Positions 16,456 to 24,073 of a stretch of DNA of 24,132 nucleotides are shown here, one piece after another. Numbering within the stretch: the first letter of the stretch is position 1; every line of letters starts with the position of its first letter. A program made the translations under genes and the position numbers. The notes under the pieces are model-generated. The model was not told where the DNA came from. It was given only the letters and a program-made list of their open reading frames with translations, and did no database searches. The stretch comes from JANPCX01 sp046049865 (GTDB lineage Bacteria; Pseudomonadota; Gammaproteobacteria; Burkholderiales; Burkholderiaceae_C), in assembly GCA_046049865.1 (NCBI GenBank), contig JBJOQO010000050.1:1-24132 (forward strand), read 5' to 3'.

Positions 16456-17727
16456 TCAGGGGTACAGGCCCCGTTCTTCGCGGGCAATCAAGATGCGCTC
16501 GCACGCCACAGCGAACGTCGCAGTGCGCAGGCTGATCTTGTGACGACCGGCGGTGTCCCAGATGTGGTTCAGGGCGTCCACCATGATTTTGTCCAGGCGC
16601 ACGTTGATCTCGTCTTCGGTCCAGAAGAAGCTGGAGAAGTCTTGTACCCACTCGAAGTAACTCACGGTCACGCCACCGGCATTACAGATCACGTCGGGCA
16701 CCACGAGAATGTTGCGGCTGCCGAGGATGTCGTCGGCCTCAGGCAAGGTGGGGCCGTTGGCGCCTTCGAGCACCAGTTTGGCTTTGAGGCGGTTGGCACG
16801 GGCGGCGGTGATTTGGCCTTCGAGTGCGGCGGGAATCATGATGTCGCAGTCCACATCCCAGAAGGCTTCGCCGTCGATCTTCTCGGCGTTTTTGTAGCCC
16901 CCAATGCCGCCTTCGCGTTTGACCACGGCCATGGCTTCGTTGAAATCGAAACCATTGGGATTGTGCAAAGTGCCGGTGTGGTCTTGCACGGCTACGAGTT
17001 TGGCACCAGCGGCCACAAACAATTCCACTGCGGCACTGCCCACATTGCCCAGGCCCTGCACGGCCACTTTGGCGCCTTGCAGGTTCAAGCCAATGCGTTT
17101 AGCGGCTTCGCGGCCTGTCACGAACACGCCGCGGCCAGTGGCTTTGACGCGACCGAGTGAACCCCCCAAGTGAATGGGTTTGCCGGTGACCACGCCCGTG
17201 GCGGTGGAACCCGTGTTCATCGAATAGGTGTCCATCATCCAGGCCATGATTTGGCCGTTGGTGTTGACGTCAGGCGCAGGAATGTCGCGCTGTGGGCCAA
17301 TGATGATGCCGATTTCGCTGGTGTAGCGGCGCGTCATGCGCTCCAGTTCTTTGCGTGACAGCTGTTTGGGGTCGACACGGATGCCGCCTTTGGCACCGCC
17401 ATAGGGCAGGCCCACGCCGGCGCATTTGACGGTCATCCAGGCCGACAGCGCCATGACTTCGTCCAAGGTGACGTCGGGGTGAAAACGCACGCCGCCTTTG
17501 CCGGGGCCGCGCGACAGGTTGTGCTGCACACGGTAGCCCTCGAAGTGGCGCACGGTGCCGTCGTCCATTTCGATGGGCACGTCAACGATCAAGGTGCGCT
17601 TGGGACGCTTCAAGGTTTCGCCCCAGTGGGCCAAGTGGCCGAGGTAAGGCAAAACACGATCGACCTGTGACAAATAGGTCTGCCACGGGCTGTCAGGATG
17701 GGAAGAAACGTAGGACAAATTGCTCAT
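16456..17727 (-). CDS. Glutamate dehydrogenase (Glu/Leu/Phe/Val family)
   Basis: Reversibly deaminates glutamate to 2-oxoglutarate and ammonia with NAD(P). The 423-residue length is that of the hexameric short class. The substrate-binding part includes GPGKGGVRFHPDV (74-86) and the catalytic lysine K113 in PYGGAKGGI; the catalytic aspartate is D153 in DIPAPDVNT. The nucleotide-binding Rossmann domain has GLGNVGS (225-231). D257 or a neighbour after the second strand (VAVQDHTG) suggests a preference for NAD, but cofactor choice is an inference. The start at 17727 has GGAG 6 bases upstream; a longer frame to 17802 lacks a site. A clean terminator follows, so it is monocistronic. The 176-bp gap upstream holds a dyad that could be its operator. 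proC lies beyond that, on the same strand. Confidence 0.95.
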   Translation of the reverse strand: MSNLSYVSSHPDSPWQTYLSQVDRVLPYLGHLAHWGETLKRPKRTLIVDVPIEMDDGTVRHFEGYRVQHNLSRGPGKGGVRFHPDVTLDEVMALSAWMTVKCAGVGLPYGGAKGGIRVDPKQLSRKELERMTRRYTSEIGIIIGPQRDIPAPDVNTNGQIMAWMMDTYSMNTGSTATGVVTGKPIHLGGSLGRVKATGRGVFVTGREAAKRIGLNLQGAKVAVQGLGNVGSAAVELFVAAGAKLVAVQDHTGTLHNPNGFDFNEAMAVVKREGGIGGYKNAEKIDGEAFWDVDCDIMIPAALEGQITAARANRLKAKLVLEGANGPTLPEADDILGSRNILVVPDVICNAGGVTVSYFEWVQDFSSFFWTEDEINVRLDKIMVDALNHIWDTAGRHKISLRTATFAVACERILIAREERGLYP

Positions 17728-17838
17728 GCGAGGCTCCAAACAAGTCAACAAAAAGGGGCACGGGGGCTCGCAAGAAGCGATGTGTCGTGCGTTGACCGGC
17801 ACTGTAGGTGGGAGCGGGCCGAGTTTGTCACTGTTCGC

Positions 17839-17855
17839 TATGCATCTTTTGCATA
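17839..17855 (-). promoter_or_regulatory. Dyad operator candidate upstream of glutamate dehydrogenase
   Basis: TATGCA and TGCATA are perfect inverted half-sites separated by 5 bases, about 112-128 bases before the glutamate dehydrogenase start. The core fits the T-N11-A form of LysR-type sites. No regulator gene lies next to it. The rest of the gap 17728-17903 shows no gene and no clear promoter boxes. Confidence 0.4.
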
Positions 17856-17903
17856 ACGACCATTGGGGCAGGCATGGCCCCTCCTTGCGCTGTGATGTTG
17901 TTC

Positions 17904-18731
17904 TCAGATGGACGACGAGCCGCCGAACTCCTGGCCCAGTTCCGCCGCGCGGTGCTGTGCGGCAAGCATCGCTTGCACGAATAGCGATGCCACACCCGCC
18001 TCTTGCATGTGGCTGATGGCAGCGTGGGTCGTGCCGCCTTTGGACGTGACCCGCTCTCGCAGGATTTGAACCGGATCTGGAGAGGCTTGGGCCAAGGCGG
18101 TTGCCCCAGCAAACGTGGACAGTGCCAACGAGCGCCCTTGTTCTGCGGACAACCCCATGTCTTGGGCCGCCTGCACCATGGCCTCAATGAAATAGAACAC
18201 ATAGGCGGGGCCGGAGCCAGACAAGGCCGTCACCGCGTCCAGATCAGATTCTTTGTCGACCCAAAGCTGTTCGCCGGTGGGCGCTATCAAATCGCTCACC
18301 TGTTGGCGCTGTGCGGAGGTGACTTCGGTGCCAGCAAAAACACCCGTGATGCCTTTTCCGACCAGAGCGGGCGTATTGGGCATGGTGCGCACCACTTGGC
18401 GGCTCCCGGTGAAACGCTCCAGGGCGCGGCATGGAATCCCCGCCATGACACTGATGTGCAGCACGTGCTTGAGTTCAGAGCCCAAAGCATTCGCAGCGGA
18501 CTCGAACATCTGCGGTTTCACCGCCCACACCACCGCAGAGGCTTGCGCCAGCGATGCATCCACTTGCGCAAGTGTTTGCACCCCCCATTCGGTTTGTAGC
18601 CGCTCGCGCTGCTGCGCGCTCGGATCAACCACGCAAATCGACGATGCGGCGCGACCCGCTCGAATTTGCCCGCCCACCAAGGCCTGCGCCATATTGCCGC
18701 CGCCAATAAAACAAAGCATAGAAGGTTCCAT
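17904..18731 (-). CDS. proC: Pyrroline-5-carboxylate reductase ProC
   Basis: Catalyses the last step of proline synthesis, reducing pyrroline-5-carboxylate with NAD(P)H in the cytosol. The 275-residue length is normal. The N-terminal Rossmann motif is FIGGGNMAQAL (8-18), and AVKPQ (70-74) is the conserved second cofactor contact. The C-terminal dimer domain has the family signature ALSGSGPAYVFYFIEA (169-184) and VTSKGGTTHAAI (228-239). The ATG at 18731 gives MEPSM; starting at the second Met (18719) would give MLCFIGGGN, closer to other ProC proteins and with a weak GGA site, so either is possible. It is divergent from the lipoprotein operon that begins at 18839, with 107 bp between. Confidence 0.96.
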   Translation of the reverse strand: MEPSMLCFIGGGNMAQALVGGQIRAGRAASSICVVDPSAQQRERLQTEWGVQTLAQVDASLAQASAVVWAVKPQMFESAANALGSELKHVLHISVMAGIPCRALERFTGSRQVVRTMPNTPALVGKGITGVFAGTEVTSAQRQQVSDLIAPTGEQLWVDKESDLDAVTALSGSGPAYVFYFIEAMVQAAQDMGLSAEQGRSLALSTFAGATALAQASPDPVQILRERVTSKGGTTHAAISHMQEAGVASLFVQAMLAAQHRAAELGQEFGGSSSI

Positions 18732-18838
18732 CTCATCAGTTTAGGCGTTGTCGCCCCCGACCCCTCAAATGACGGATGGGCGATTCCGGCGGCAGGGGTT
18801 AAATTACAGGGAATAAGGTCACTAACGGGAGTGTGGGC

Positions 18839-20482
18839 GTGAGAAAAATTTCAAGTGCGATCGCTGCGGGTTCATTGGTCCTGTTGGCGGGGTGCGCCAC
18901 GATGCAAAGCCACAACAGCGTGGTTGGAGGAGCACAAGCCACGGCGGAGTCTGGTAGCGTCAGTTCAGCGCTACAGCAGCTGGAGGCTTCCGCATCAAGC
19001 GACTCGGCTAAAAAAGAGCTGCTCTACAACCTGGAGCGCGGCGAGCTGTTGCGTCTGGCCAAACGTTATGGCGACAGCACGGCTGCTTACACGGTGGCCG
19101 ACGAGCAAGTGAAAACCTGGGAGCAAACCGCCAAAACATCCCCGGAAAAACTGTTGGGCAATGTGGGCGCAGCCCTTATCAGTGAGCGCTTGAAAGCTTA
19201 CGAAGGCCAGGACTACGAAAAGGTCATGCTGACCACACGGTTGGCCTTGAACCGCATGGCGCTTGGCGACTGGGACAACGCGCGGGTTGACGTCAAGCGC
19301 ACGCACGAGCGTGAAGCCATCATCGCTGAGCTGCGAGCCAAAGAGTTGGTCGCTGCCGAGGAGGAGGCCAAGAAAAATGGAGCCAAAGTTGGTGGCAAAG
19401 AACTCAATGGCTACCCAGTAGAAACCTTGGAAGATCCAGCCGTTTTGGCCCTGAAGAACGGTTACCAAAATGCGCTGAGCCACTACCTCGCGGGTTTTTT
19501 GTATGAAGTGCTCAATGAACCAGGCTTGGCCGCGCCCGGCTATCGCAAAGCGATTGAACTCAACCCCAATGCCGCCATTCTTGAAGAGGGTTTGCGTGGT
19601 TTGGATCAGCGCACGAGCTTCACCCACCGTCGTCGCCAAAAAATGACGGATGTGTTGTTCTTGGTGGAGGCGGGTTCGGCGCCACCACGAAAATCGACCA
19701 ATTTCACCCTTCCAGTTCCGACAGGGCGCGGCATTGTCAGCGTGTCGGTGGCCTATCCGGTGATCCAGCCTTCCAATTCGCCCTACATCAACAACGTCAG
19801 CGTGGCCAACACCCAAGTCAAAACACAGGCGGTGGTGGATTTCAATGTGATGGCGCGCCGCGCACTCAAAGATGAGATGCCCGCCATGATGGTCCGCAAC
19901 TTCACCCGCGCCATCACCAAGGGCGTGATCCAAGACCAAGCGCAAAAGAAGCTGGGCGTTCTGGGTGGGTTGGTCACTGCGGTGGCCGCGATCACGACCG
20001 AACAAGCCGATGACCGCATGTGGCGCATGCTGCCCGAGCGTGTTTACGTGGCGCGCGCCTACTTGCCGCCAGGCACCCACAAAATCAGCATCGATGGGCG
20101 TGAACTGCCTGAACCAGTGGTGATTGACGGCCAGTATGCGCTGGTGCCTGTTCGTGTTTACACCAACAACTTGGTGGTGGGTGACGTGGCCAGTTTCGGG
20201 AAAATCGCGGCCAGCGCCACGGCTGTTGCGCCGCCCGAGGCTGCCAAACCCGCAGAAACGACGCGGGTGATATCCACCACCAATCGCAGCACCACGAATC
20301 GCACCACCACGGCACCCGCAACCCGTCCCGCGCGAGCCGTCACGCCGGTGCCCACGGGCGGTGGTACGACGAGCGCAAAACCCGCCGCTCCGGCTGCAGC
20401 GCCAACGCCGCCCACCGCACCAGCCGCCAAATCGGGTGTTAAACCTGCGGGCGGCGTGGCGACCAAAGCACCGGCACCGTGA
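18839..20482 (+). CDS. COG3014-like outer-membrane lipoprotein, first gene of an LpoB-type operon
   Basis: A 547-residue lipoprotein. The signal is short and ends in the lipobox LLAGC with C19 (numbered from the GTG at 18839). That start is preferred over the GTG at 18833 because GGGAG is 7 bases before it. Residues about 35-265 are helical and TPR-like (SALQQLEAS, ALISERLKAYEGQDYEKVMLT, then GYRKAIELNPNAA). A beta-rich region follows (about 270-455), including KMTDVLFLVEAG and HKISIDGRELPEPVVIDG. The last ~80 residues are a disordered tail rich in Pro, Ala and Thr, containing the repeat STTNRSTTNR. I associate it with COG3014, which often precedes YcfL and LpoB genes; its role is not established, but an envelope or cell-wall role is likely from context. 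Confidence 0.82.
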   Translation: MRKISSAIAAGSLVLLAGCATMQSHNSVVGGAQATAESGSVSSALQQLEASASSDSAKKELLYNLERGELLRLAKRYGDSTAAYTVADEQVKTWEQTAKTSPEKLLGNVGAALISERLKAYEGQDYEKVMLTTRLALNRMALGDWDNARVDVKRTHEREAIIAELRAKELVAAEEEAKKNGAKVGGKELNGYPVETLEDPAVLALKNGYQNALSHYLAGFLYEVLNEPGLAAPGYRKAIELNPNAAILEEGLRGLDQRTSFTHRRRQKMTDVLFLVEAGSAPPRKSTNFTLPVPTGRGIVSVSVAYPVIQPSNSPYINNVSVANTQVKTQAVVDFNVMARRALKDEMPAMMVRNFTRAITKGVIQDQAQKKLGVLGGLVTAVAAITTEQADDRMWRMLPERVYVARAYLPPGTHKISIDGRELPEPVVIDGQYALVPVRVYTNNLVVGDVASFGKIAASATAVAPPEAAKPAETTRVISTTNRSTTNRTTTAPATRPARAVTPVPTGGGTTSAKPAAPAAAPTPPTAPAAKSGVKPAGGVATKAPAP

Positions 20483-20586
20483 TGACTCAAACGAAATAAG
20501 CCCCAGTGATGTCCCGGTCAACGGCCATCCCGCCTCGTTCGTTGTCACCTGTCTACCCAAACACAGCAAAACTCAGGAGGATCTCT

Positions 20587-20982
20587 ATGAATTCCACAAA
20601 AACCTTGGTAACCATTGTTTTGGCTGCCGCCTGCCAATGGGCCACCGCCCAATCTGCGCCGGCCGCTACACCGGAAGCTGGCAGTGCGGCCAGCAAGCTG
20701 ATGCTGCGCGGCGAAGCCTATGGTGTGAAGATCATCGACATGCGTGCTCAAAAACGCAGCGACATTCTGGTGGTGCAAACTGAACTGCTCAACACCGAAA
20801 AAGCCGACCGCCAGGTGTTTTGGCGTTACCGCTGGTTGGACGCCTCGGGCATGCAAGTCGGTGACGGCGAAGTATGGAAACCGCTGGTGATGTACGGAGA
20901 GCAATCCCAGTACCTGCGCGGCACCGCACCCGGTATGAACGTGGTGGATTTCCGCCTGGAAATGAACGTCGAAAAGCGCTGA
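20587..20982 (+). CDS. YcfL-like (DUF1425) exported protein
   Basis: A 131-residue exported protein resembling E. coli YcfL, which is encoded next to lpoB there too. The N-terminus is a signal peptide (STKTLVTIVLAAACQWATAQ). It could be cut at ATA-Q, or C16 could serve as a weak lipobox cysteine (LAAAC). The mature part is one small beta domain. GVKIIDMRAQKRSDILVVQTELLN followed by YRWLDASGMQVGDG matches the DUF1425 pattern, with the strand-turn-strand form of an immunoglobulin-like fold. The start at 20587 has the best ribosome binding site in the cluster (AGGAGG, 6 bases upstream), which may raise its yield relative to its neighbours. Its function is unknown; cotranscription with LpoB implies an envelope role. 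Confidence 0.8.
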   Translation: MNSTKTLVTIVLAAACQWATAQSAPAATPEAGSAASKLMLRGEAYGVKIIDMRAQKRSDILVVQTELLNTEKADRQVFWRYRWLDASGMQVGDGEVWKPLVMYGEQSQYLRGTAPGMNVVDFRLEMNVEKR

Positions 20983-21020
20983 GATACCGGCCAGTACAGT
21001 TAACCAATAAGGGAGTATTC

Positions 21021-21632
21021 ATGAACATCAACCCACAAACACGCACCCTGCTGGGTATTTTGGCGGCCACGGTGCTGCTCGCAGCCTGCGAAACAAAAGT
21101 GTCCTCACCGGTGGTGCGTTTTGACCGCCAAGTGAACTACGGTGACAGCAAGGCCGTCGAGCTGGTCACCAATGAGTTTGGCTCCACCGACTTGCAGCTC
21201 ATCGCCGAAAAAATGACGGGCTCTCTCTTGGAGACGCCGATTTTCACGGGTCGCCCCACGGTCACCATCTCGACGGTGCGCAACAAGACCAGCGAGTACA
21301 TCGACACCACCAACGTCATGAACTCGATTCAAACCGCCTTGGTCAAAAGCGGTAAGGTGCGTTTCACACGCAGCATTTCCGAGATGCAAGCTGGTGTGGA
21401 CGAGCTGCAGCGCCAAAACCAAAGCGGCCTGTACAAACAAGGCACCACGGCCAAGGTCGGCAACATGAAGGGCGCCAAGTACAGCATTGAAGGCGAACTC
21501 ACCTCCATCGTCAAACAAAACAACACCACCAAAGACGTGTTCTACAAATTCACGCTGAAGATGTACGACGTGGAAGAGGGCACCATCGAGTGGCAAGACG
21601 AGAAAGAAATTCGCAAGACCAGCAAACGCTGA
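21021..21632 (+). CDS. lpoB: LpoB, lipoprotein activator of penicillin-binding protein
   Basis: An outer-membrane lipoprotein that reaches through the periplasm to activate the bifunctional peptidoglycan synthase PBP1B. The 203-residue protein has a lipobox LLAAC with C23. Unlike the E. coli protein it has almost no long Pro-rich linker: the folded domain begins near residue 38 (YGDSKAVELVTNEFGSTDLQ). Conserved features include the strand TVTISTVRNKTSEYIDTTN, then ALVKSGKVRFTR, and the late GAKYSIEGELTSI region followed by YKFTLKMYDVEEGTIEW. The ATG at 21021 has GGGAG 6 bases upstream. The short linker may reflect a thinner periplasmic distance or a different partner; which synthase it binds is not known from this window. 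Confidence 0.85.
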   Translation: MNINPQTRTLLGILAATVLLAACETKVSSPVVRFDRQVNYGDSKAVELVTNEFGSTDLQLIAEKMTGSLLETPIFTGRPTVTISTVRNKTSEYIDTTNVMNSIQTALVKSGKVRFTRSISEMQAGVDELQRQNQSGLYKQGTTAKVGNMKGAKYSIEGELTSIVKQNNTTKDVFYKFTLKMYDVEEGTIEWQDEKEIRKTSKR

Positions 21633-21659
21633 TTCACCTTGCCATCAACGGGAGACACC

Positions 21660-22541
21660 ATGAGCAAAACCCTTCCTCTTATCGGCCTGCTGCTGTCCAC
21701 TTTAGTGGCGAGCACGGCGGCCCTGGCGCAGCGCACCCCCAGCGTGGCGGTGACCGACCTGGCCTACTCGGAGCGCGTCCGTGAATACTTCGAAGTGGCG
21801 CAAATCCGCACCCGGTCGAATGTCAATGCCACGCCTTATTCCTATAACGCCAACCGCTCGGCCGACGTGACTTACGCGGCTGGCAGCTACTCCTACATTG
21901 AGCAAGGCGAGCTGCGCAATTTCACCGCAGACATCAAGGGCTCCTTGCTCAAAGGTGGCGGCGTGAAGCTGATTCAAGCCCGTGCCTTTGACGGCGGCGC
22001 GCCGCAGCCCACCAAGGCCGAACAAGTGCTGCACCAAATGCAAACGGGGAAAGCGCCTGCCAAGCCCGTGCGTCAGCCCAGCGTGCACGACATCGTGACC
22101 CGCATCAAAAAAGGTGAGTTCTCTGGCGCCGACTATGTTTTGTTTGGCACCGTGTCCAGCATTGAGTTTCGCAACGAACTCTCACCGCTGCAGGGCAGCA
22201 CCAGCGCGTCGTATTTGTTCAGCCTGGACTTGGTGAGTGACTTCAGCGTCATCAACACCAAAACCTTGGAGATCAGCGCTGCCTTCAGTGCCCAAGGCAA
22301 TGGCCAAGAGGTGAAAATTCTGAGCAACCGCGGCGACGTGGTGGTGCCCAATCGTGGCAAGGTCATCCGCGCCACCTCACTGAGTTTGGCCGACAGCGTT
22401 TATTCGCAGTTGGTGGATCAGCTCGGTCCTAAGGGCAGCCCACCCATAGGTTCTGCTGCGGGCGCCGGCAACACACCAACGGCTGCACCGGCCGCACCGA
22501 TGGTCAGGCCAGCCGAGCCGCCCACCATGGTGTTCAAGTGA
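21660..22541 (+). CDS. LpoB/CsgG-like exported protein
   Basis: A 293-residue exported protein beginning 27 bp after lpoB. The signal peptide (TLPLIGLLLSTLVASTAALAQ) has a standard signal-peptidase I site (ALA-Q) and no lipobox, so it is periplasmic rather than lipid-anchored. The body has the same broad fold pattern as LpoB and CsgG N-terminal domains: an early VAVTDLAYSERVREYF strand-helix, GSLLKGGGVKLIQARAF and GADYVLFGTVSSIEFRNE. The end is Ala/Pro-rich (about 260-293). It may be a second, soluble relative of LpoB, or a separate envelope factor. The family assignment is moderate, based on motif layout. The ribosome binding site GGGAG precedes the ATG at 21660. It is probably the last gene of the LpoB operon. 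Confidence 0.62.
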   Translation: MSKTLPLIGLLLSTLVASTAALAQRTPSVAVTDLAYSERVREYFEVAQIRTRSNVNATPYSYNANRSADVTYAAGSYSYIEQGELRNFTADIKGSLLKGGGVKLIQARAFDGGAPQPTKAEQVLHQMQTGKAPAKPVRQPSVHDIVTRIKKGEFSGADYVLFGTVSSIEFRNELSPLQGSTSASYLFSLDLVSDFSVINTKTLEISAAFSAQGNGQEVKILSNRGDVVVPNRGKVIRATSLSLADSVYSQLVDQLGPKGSPPIGSAAGAGNTPTAAPAAPMVRPAEPPTMVFK

Positions 22542-22542
22542 G

Positions 22543-23538
22543 GTGTTTGACGCCCTGCGTCTTGGCGCGCTGATCGGCCTGGCCACTTTGGTGGCCTGTG
22601 CAAATCCCAGTGCAGATTCCACCGCCCCGTTGCCGCCAAAGGCCGGGGCGGTTTCTATTTCGCCGCAGCCTGCGCGTTTTGTGCTGCCCGATGGCGGCGA
22701 GTTGCACTACCTTGCACTGGGGCCCGGCGACTGGGGCCTGAGCCAGCCGCCAAGGTATCGTGTGTACGTCATCCCTGGTTCAGGTTGCAATGGGTTGGCA
22801 CCGATTGCCCTCGCCTACTTCCGCGGCCTGGCCGAAGGTGAGGTGGTGGTGGTGCACAAACGCCATGTGGACGCCAACCGATGGATGGGCTCCAACGCGA
22901 AGTGCAGTCAAATTTTTGTGCGGCACGACAGACTGGATCAATGGGCGCAAGACGCGAGGGCATTTGTCACCTGGCATTTACGGCAATACCCGCCCCATGC
23001 TGACCAGCCGGTTGCCTTGGTGGGCATCTCCGAAGGTGCCGAACTGCTGCCAATGGTGGCCGCCAATCAACCGGAGGTGGTTATGTTGGCACTCGTGGGC
23101 AGTACAGGCCTGGATCCCTTGGAAGCGCTCCAGCTTCAAGCGCTTCGGCAAAGTGCACCGGAATTTGTCGCCGAACTCACTCGGCAAGCGGCTGATGACA
23201 CAAAGACCGACGACACCGTTTGGGCGGGGCGCAGTCTAGGCTATTGGCGCACGCTGCTGCAATGGCGCTACAGCCAGCCCTTGTTGGCTGCGCAGCAGGC
23301 GCTTTGGTTTGGATTTGGCACGGAGGACGAGGCCATACCGCTGGAAGGTTTGAGGCGGTTTCAGTCGCGGGCTCAAGCGCAGGGACGGCGGCTTTGTTTG
23401 GCCCTGTTTGCTGGCGCAGACCACGGTTTGCAGCGTCACGGCAATGACCAGCCGCTGCAGCAGTATTGGGCCTCGGTGGCCGATGCCTTGAGTCGCCGTA
23501 AATCGGTGGTGGACTGCGCCGGGCTGATGCCCGAGTGA
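22543..23538 (+). CDS. Alpha/beta-hydrolase lipoprotein
   Basis: A 331-residue putative lipoprotein hydrolase. The start is GTG at 22543, one base after the previous stop, without a good ribosome binding site, suggesting coupling to translation of the gene before. The signal ends in TLVAC, a lipobox with C19. After a Pro/Ala linker the hydrolase core runs from about residue 70: YVIPGSGCNGLAP (oxyanion strand), GISEGAE with nucleophile S163, a possible acid D262 (GTEDEAIP), and H294 (GADHGLQ). The nucleophile elbow is GISEG rather than GxSxG with Gly/Ala, but fits the general GxSxG form. The substrate is unknown; an envelope ester or peptide is possible. Its 5' end contains a strong terminator-like hairpin. 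Codon use is like its neighbours. Confidence 0.75.
   Translation: MFDALRLGALIGLATLVACANPSADSTAPLPPKAGAVSISPQPARFVLPDGGELHYLALGPGDWGLSQPPRYRVYVIPGSGCNGLAPIALAYFRGLAEGEVVVVHKRHVDANRWMGSNAKCSQIFVRHDRLDQWAQDARAFVTWHLRQYPPHADQPVALVGISEGAELLPMVAANQPEVVMLALVGSTGLDPLEALQLQALRQSAPEFVAELTRQAADDTKTDDTVWAGRSLGYWRTLLQWRYSQPLLAAQQALWFGFGTEDEAIPLEGLRRFQSRAQAQGRRLCLALFAGADHGLQRHGNDQPLQQYWASVADALSRRKSVVDCAGLMPE
22621..22660 (+). terminator. Terminator-like hairpin inside the hydrolase-lipoprotein gene
   Basis: ACCGCCCCG (22621-22629) pairs perfectly with CGGGGCGGT (22644-22652); a GCC/GGC pairing within the loop adds to it. It is followed by TTTCTATTT (22652-22660). It has the form of an intrinsic terminator, 80 bp past the previous gene's stop, but lies inside the next coding region. 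It may end or attenuate transcription of the LpoB operon before the hydrolase gene is completed. Confidence 0.55.
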
Positions 23539-23554
23539 GCGCCCAGGAGGGCGC
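23539..23554 (+). other. Hairpin directly after the hydrolase-lipoprotein stop
   Basis: GCGCCC and GGGCGC form a perfect 6-bp stem around the tetraloop AGGA, starting at the base after the TGA. There is no T-tract next to it, so it may protect the mRNA end or be a weak terminator rather than a standard one. A second weak stem (GCACA/TGTGC) and TGTTTT follow at about 23575-23600. Confidence 0.4.
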
Positions 23555-23644
23555 GAGGGCGTCTGAGCTTGGGCACAAACACTCCACTGTGCTGTTTTGG
23601 TGGGATCAATCGGCAGGGGTGCCAATGAGTAAAAGGGGCCAAGA

Positions 23645-24073
23645 GTGAAAACATGGGGCATTCGGTCTTTGGGTTTGGCTGCTGCTTTGACGGTGGCTTG
23701 GATATTGGCAGGTTGTTTGGCCTCGACGTCGCCCACGGCCCCGCTGGGCACCCGCCTGCCAACCGCTGACAACACTTTGTTTGGGGAGCCGATGGGCAGG
23801 CTACCCGCCACATCACGGGCGAGCTTGATGGCGCTGTCTCAACAGCGCTGCGGCAATCCACGATGCGTAGAATTTTTCGACCAACACCTGAGCTTTCCCG
23901 ATCACAAAGCACTGGCCATTCCAGTGGCGGAAAACGGTGTCGGCGCATCGCTACAGAAATCGGGGCCGACTGAAGCATATTTATGGGCCCTGTATTACTG
24001 CAACCATGTGGAGGGCGCACCACCGTATGCGTTCGGCGAACCCACCTTGACCGAATCAACGATCAGGTGTTGA
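23645..24073 (+). CDS. Small lipoprotein of unknown family
   Basis: A 142-residue protein I do not recognise. The signal (TWGIRSLGLAAALTVAWI) ends in the lipobox LAGC with C24, so the mature protein should be lipid-anchored; no Asp follows the Cys, so outer-membrane sorting is likely. The mature part has a proline-rich start, then about 100 residues with five Cys (CGNPRC, YYC and the final RC among them) that could form disulfides. The end is a Cys followed directly by the stop. The start is GTG at 23645, with AAGGGG about 8 bases upstream. It lies 106 bp after the hydrolase lipoprotein on the same strand. Nothing recognisable follows to the window edge (24074-24132). Confidence 0.65.
   Translation: MKTWGIRSLGLAAALTVAWILAGCLASTSPTAPLGTRLPTADNTLFGEPMGRLPATSRASLMALSQQRCGNPRCVEFFDQHLSFPDHKALAIPVAENGVGASLQKSGPTEAYLWALYYCNHVEGAPPYAFGEPTLTESTIRC

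Noticed and set aside
18995..20569. 524-codon open frame on the minus strand
   Set aside because: Antisense to the COG3014-like lipoprotein gene and rich in Arg, Gly and His; no start signal or motifs, whereas the plus-strand gene has a lipobox and good start.
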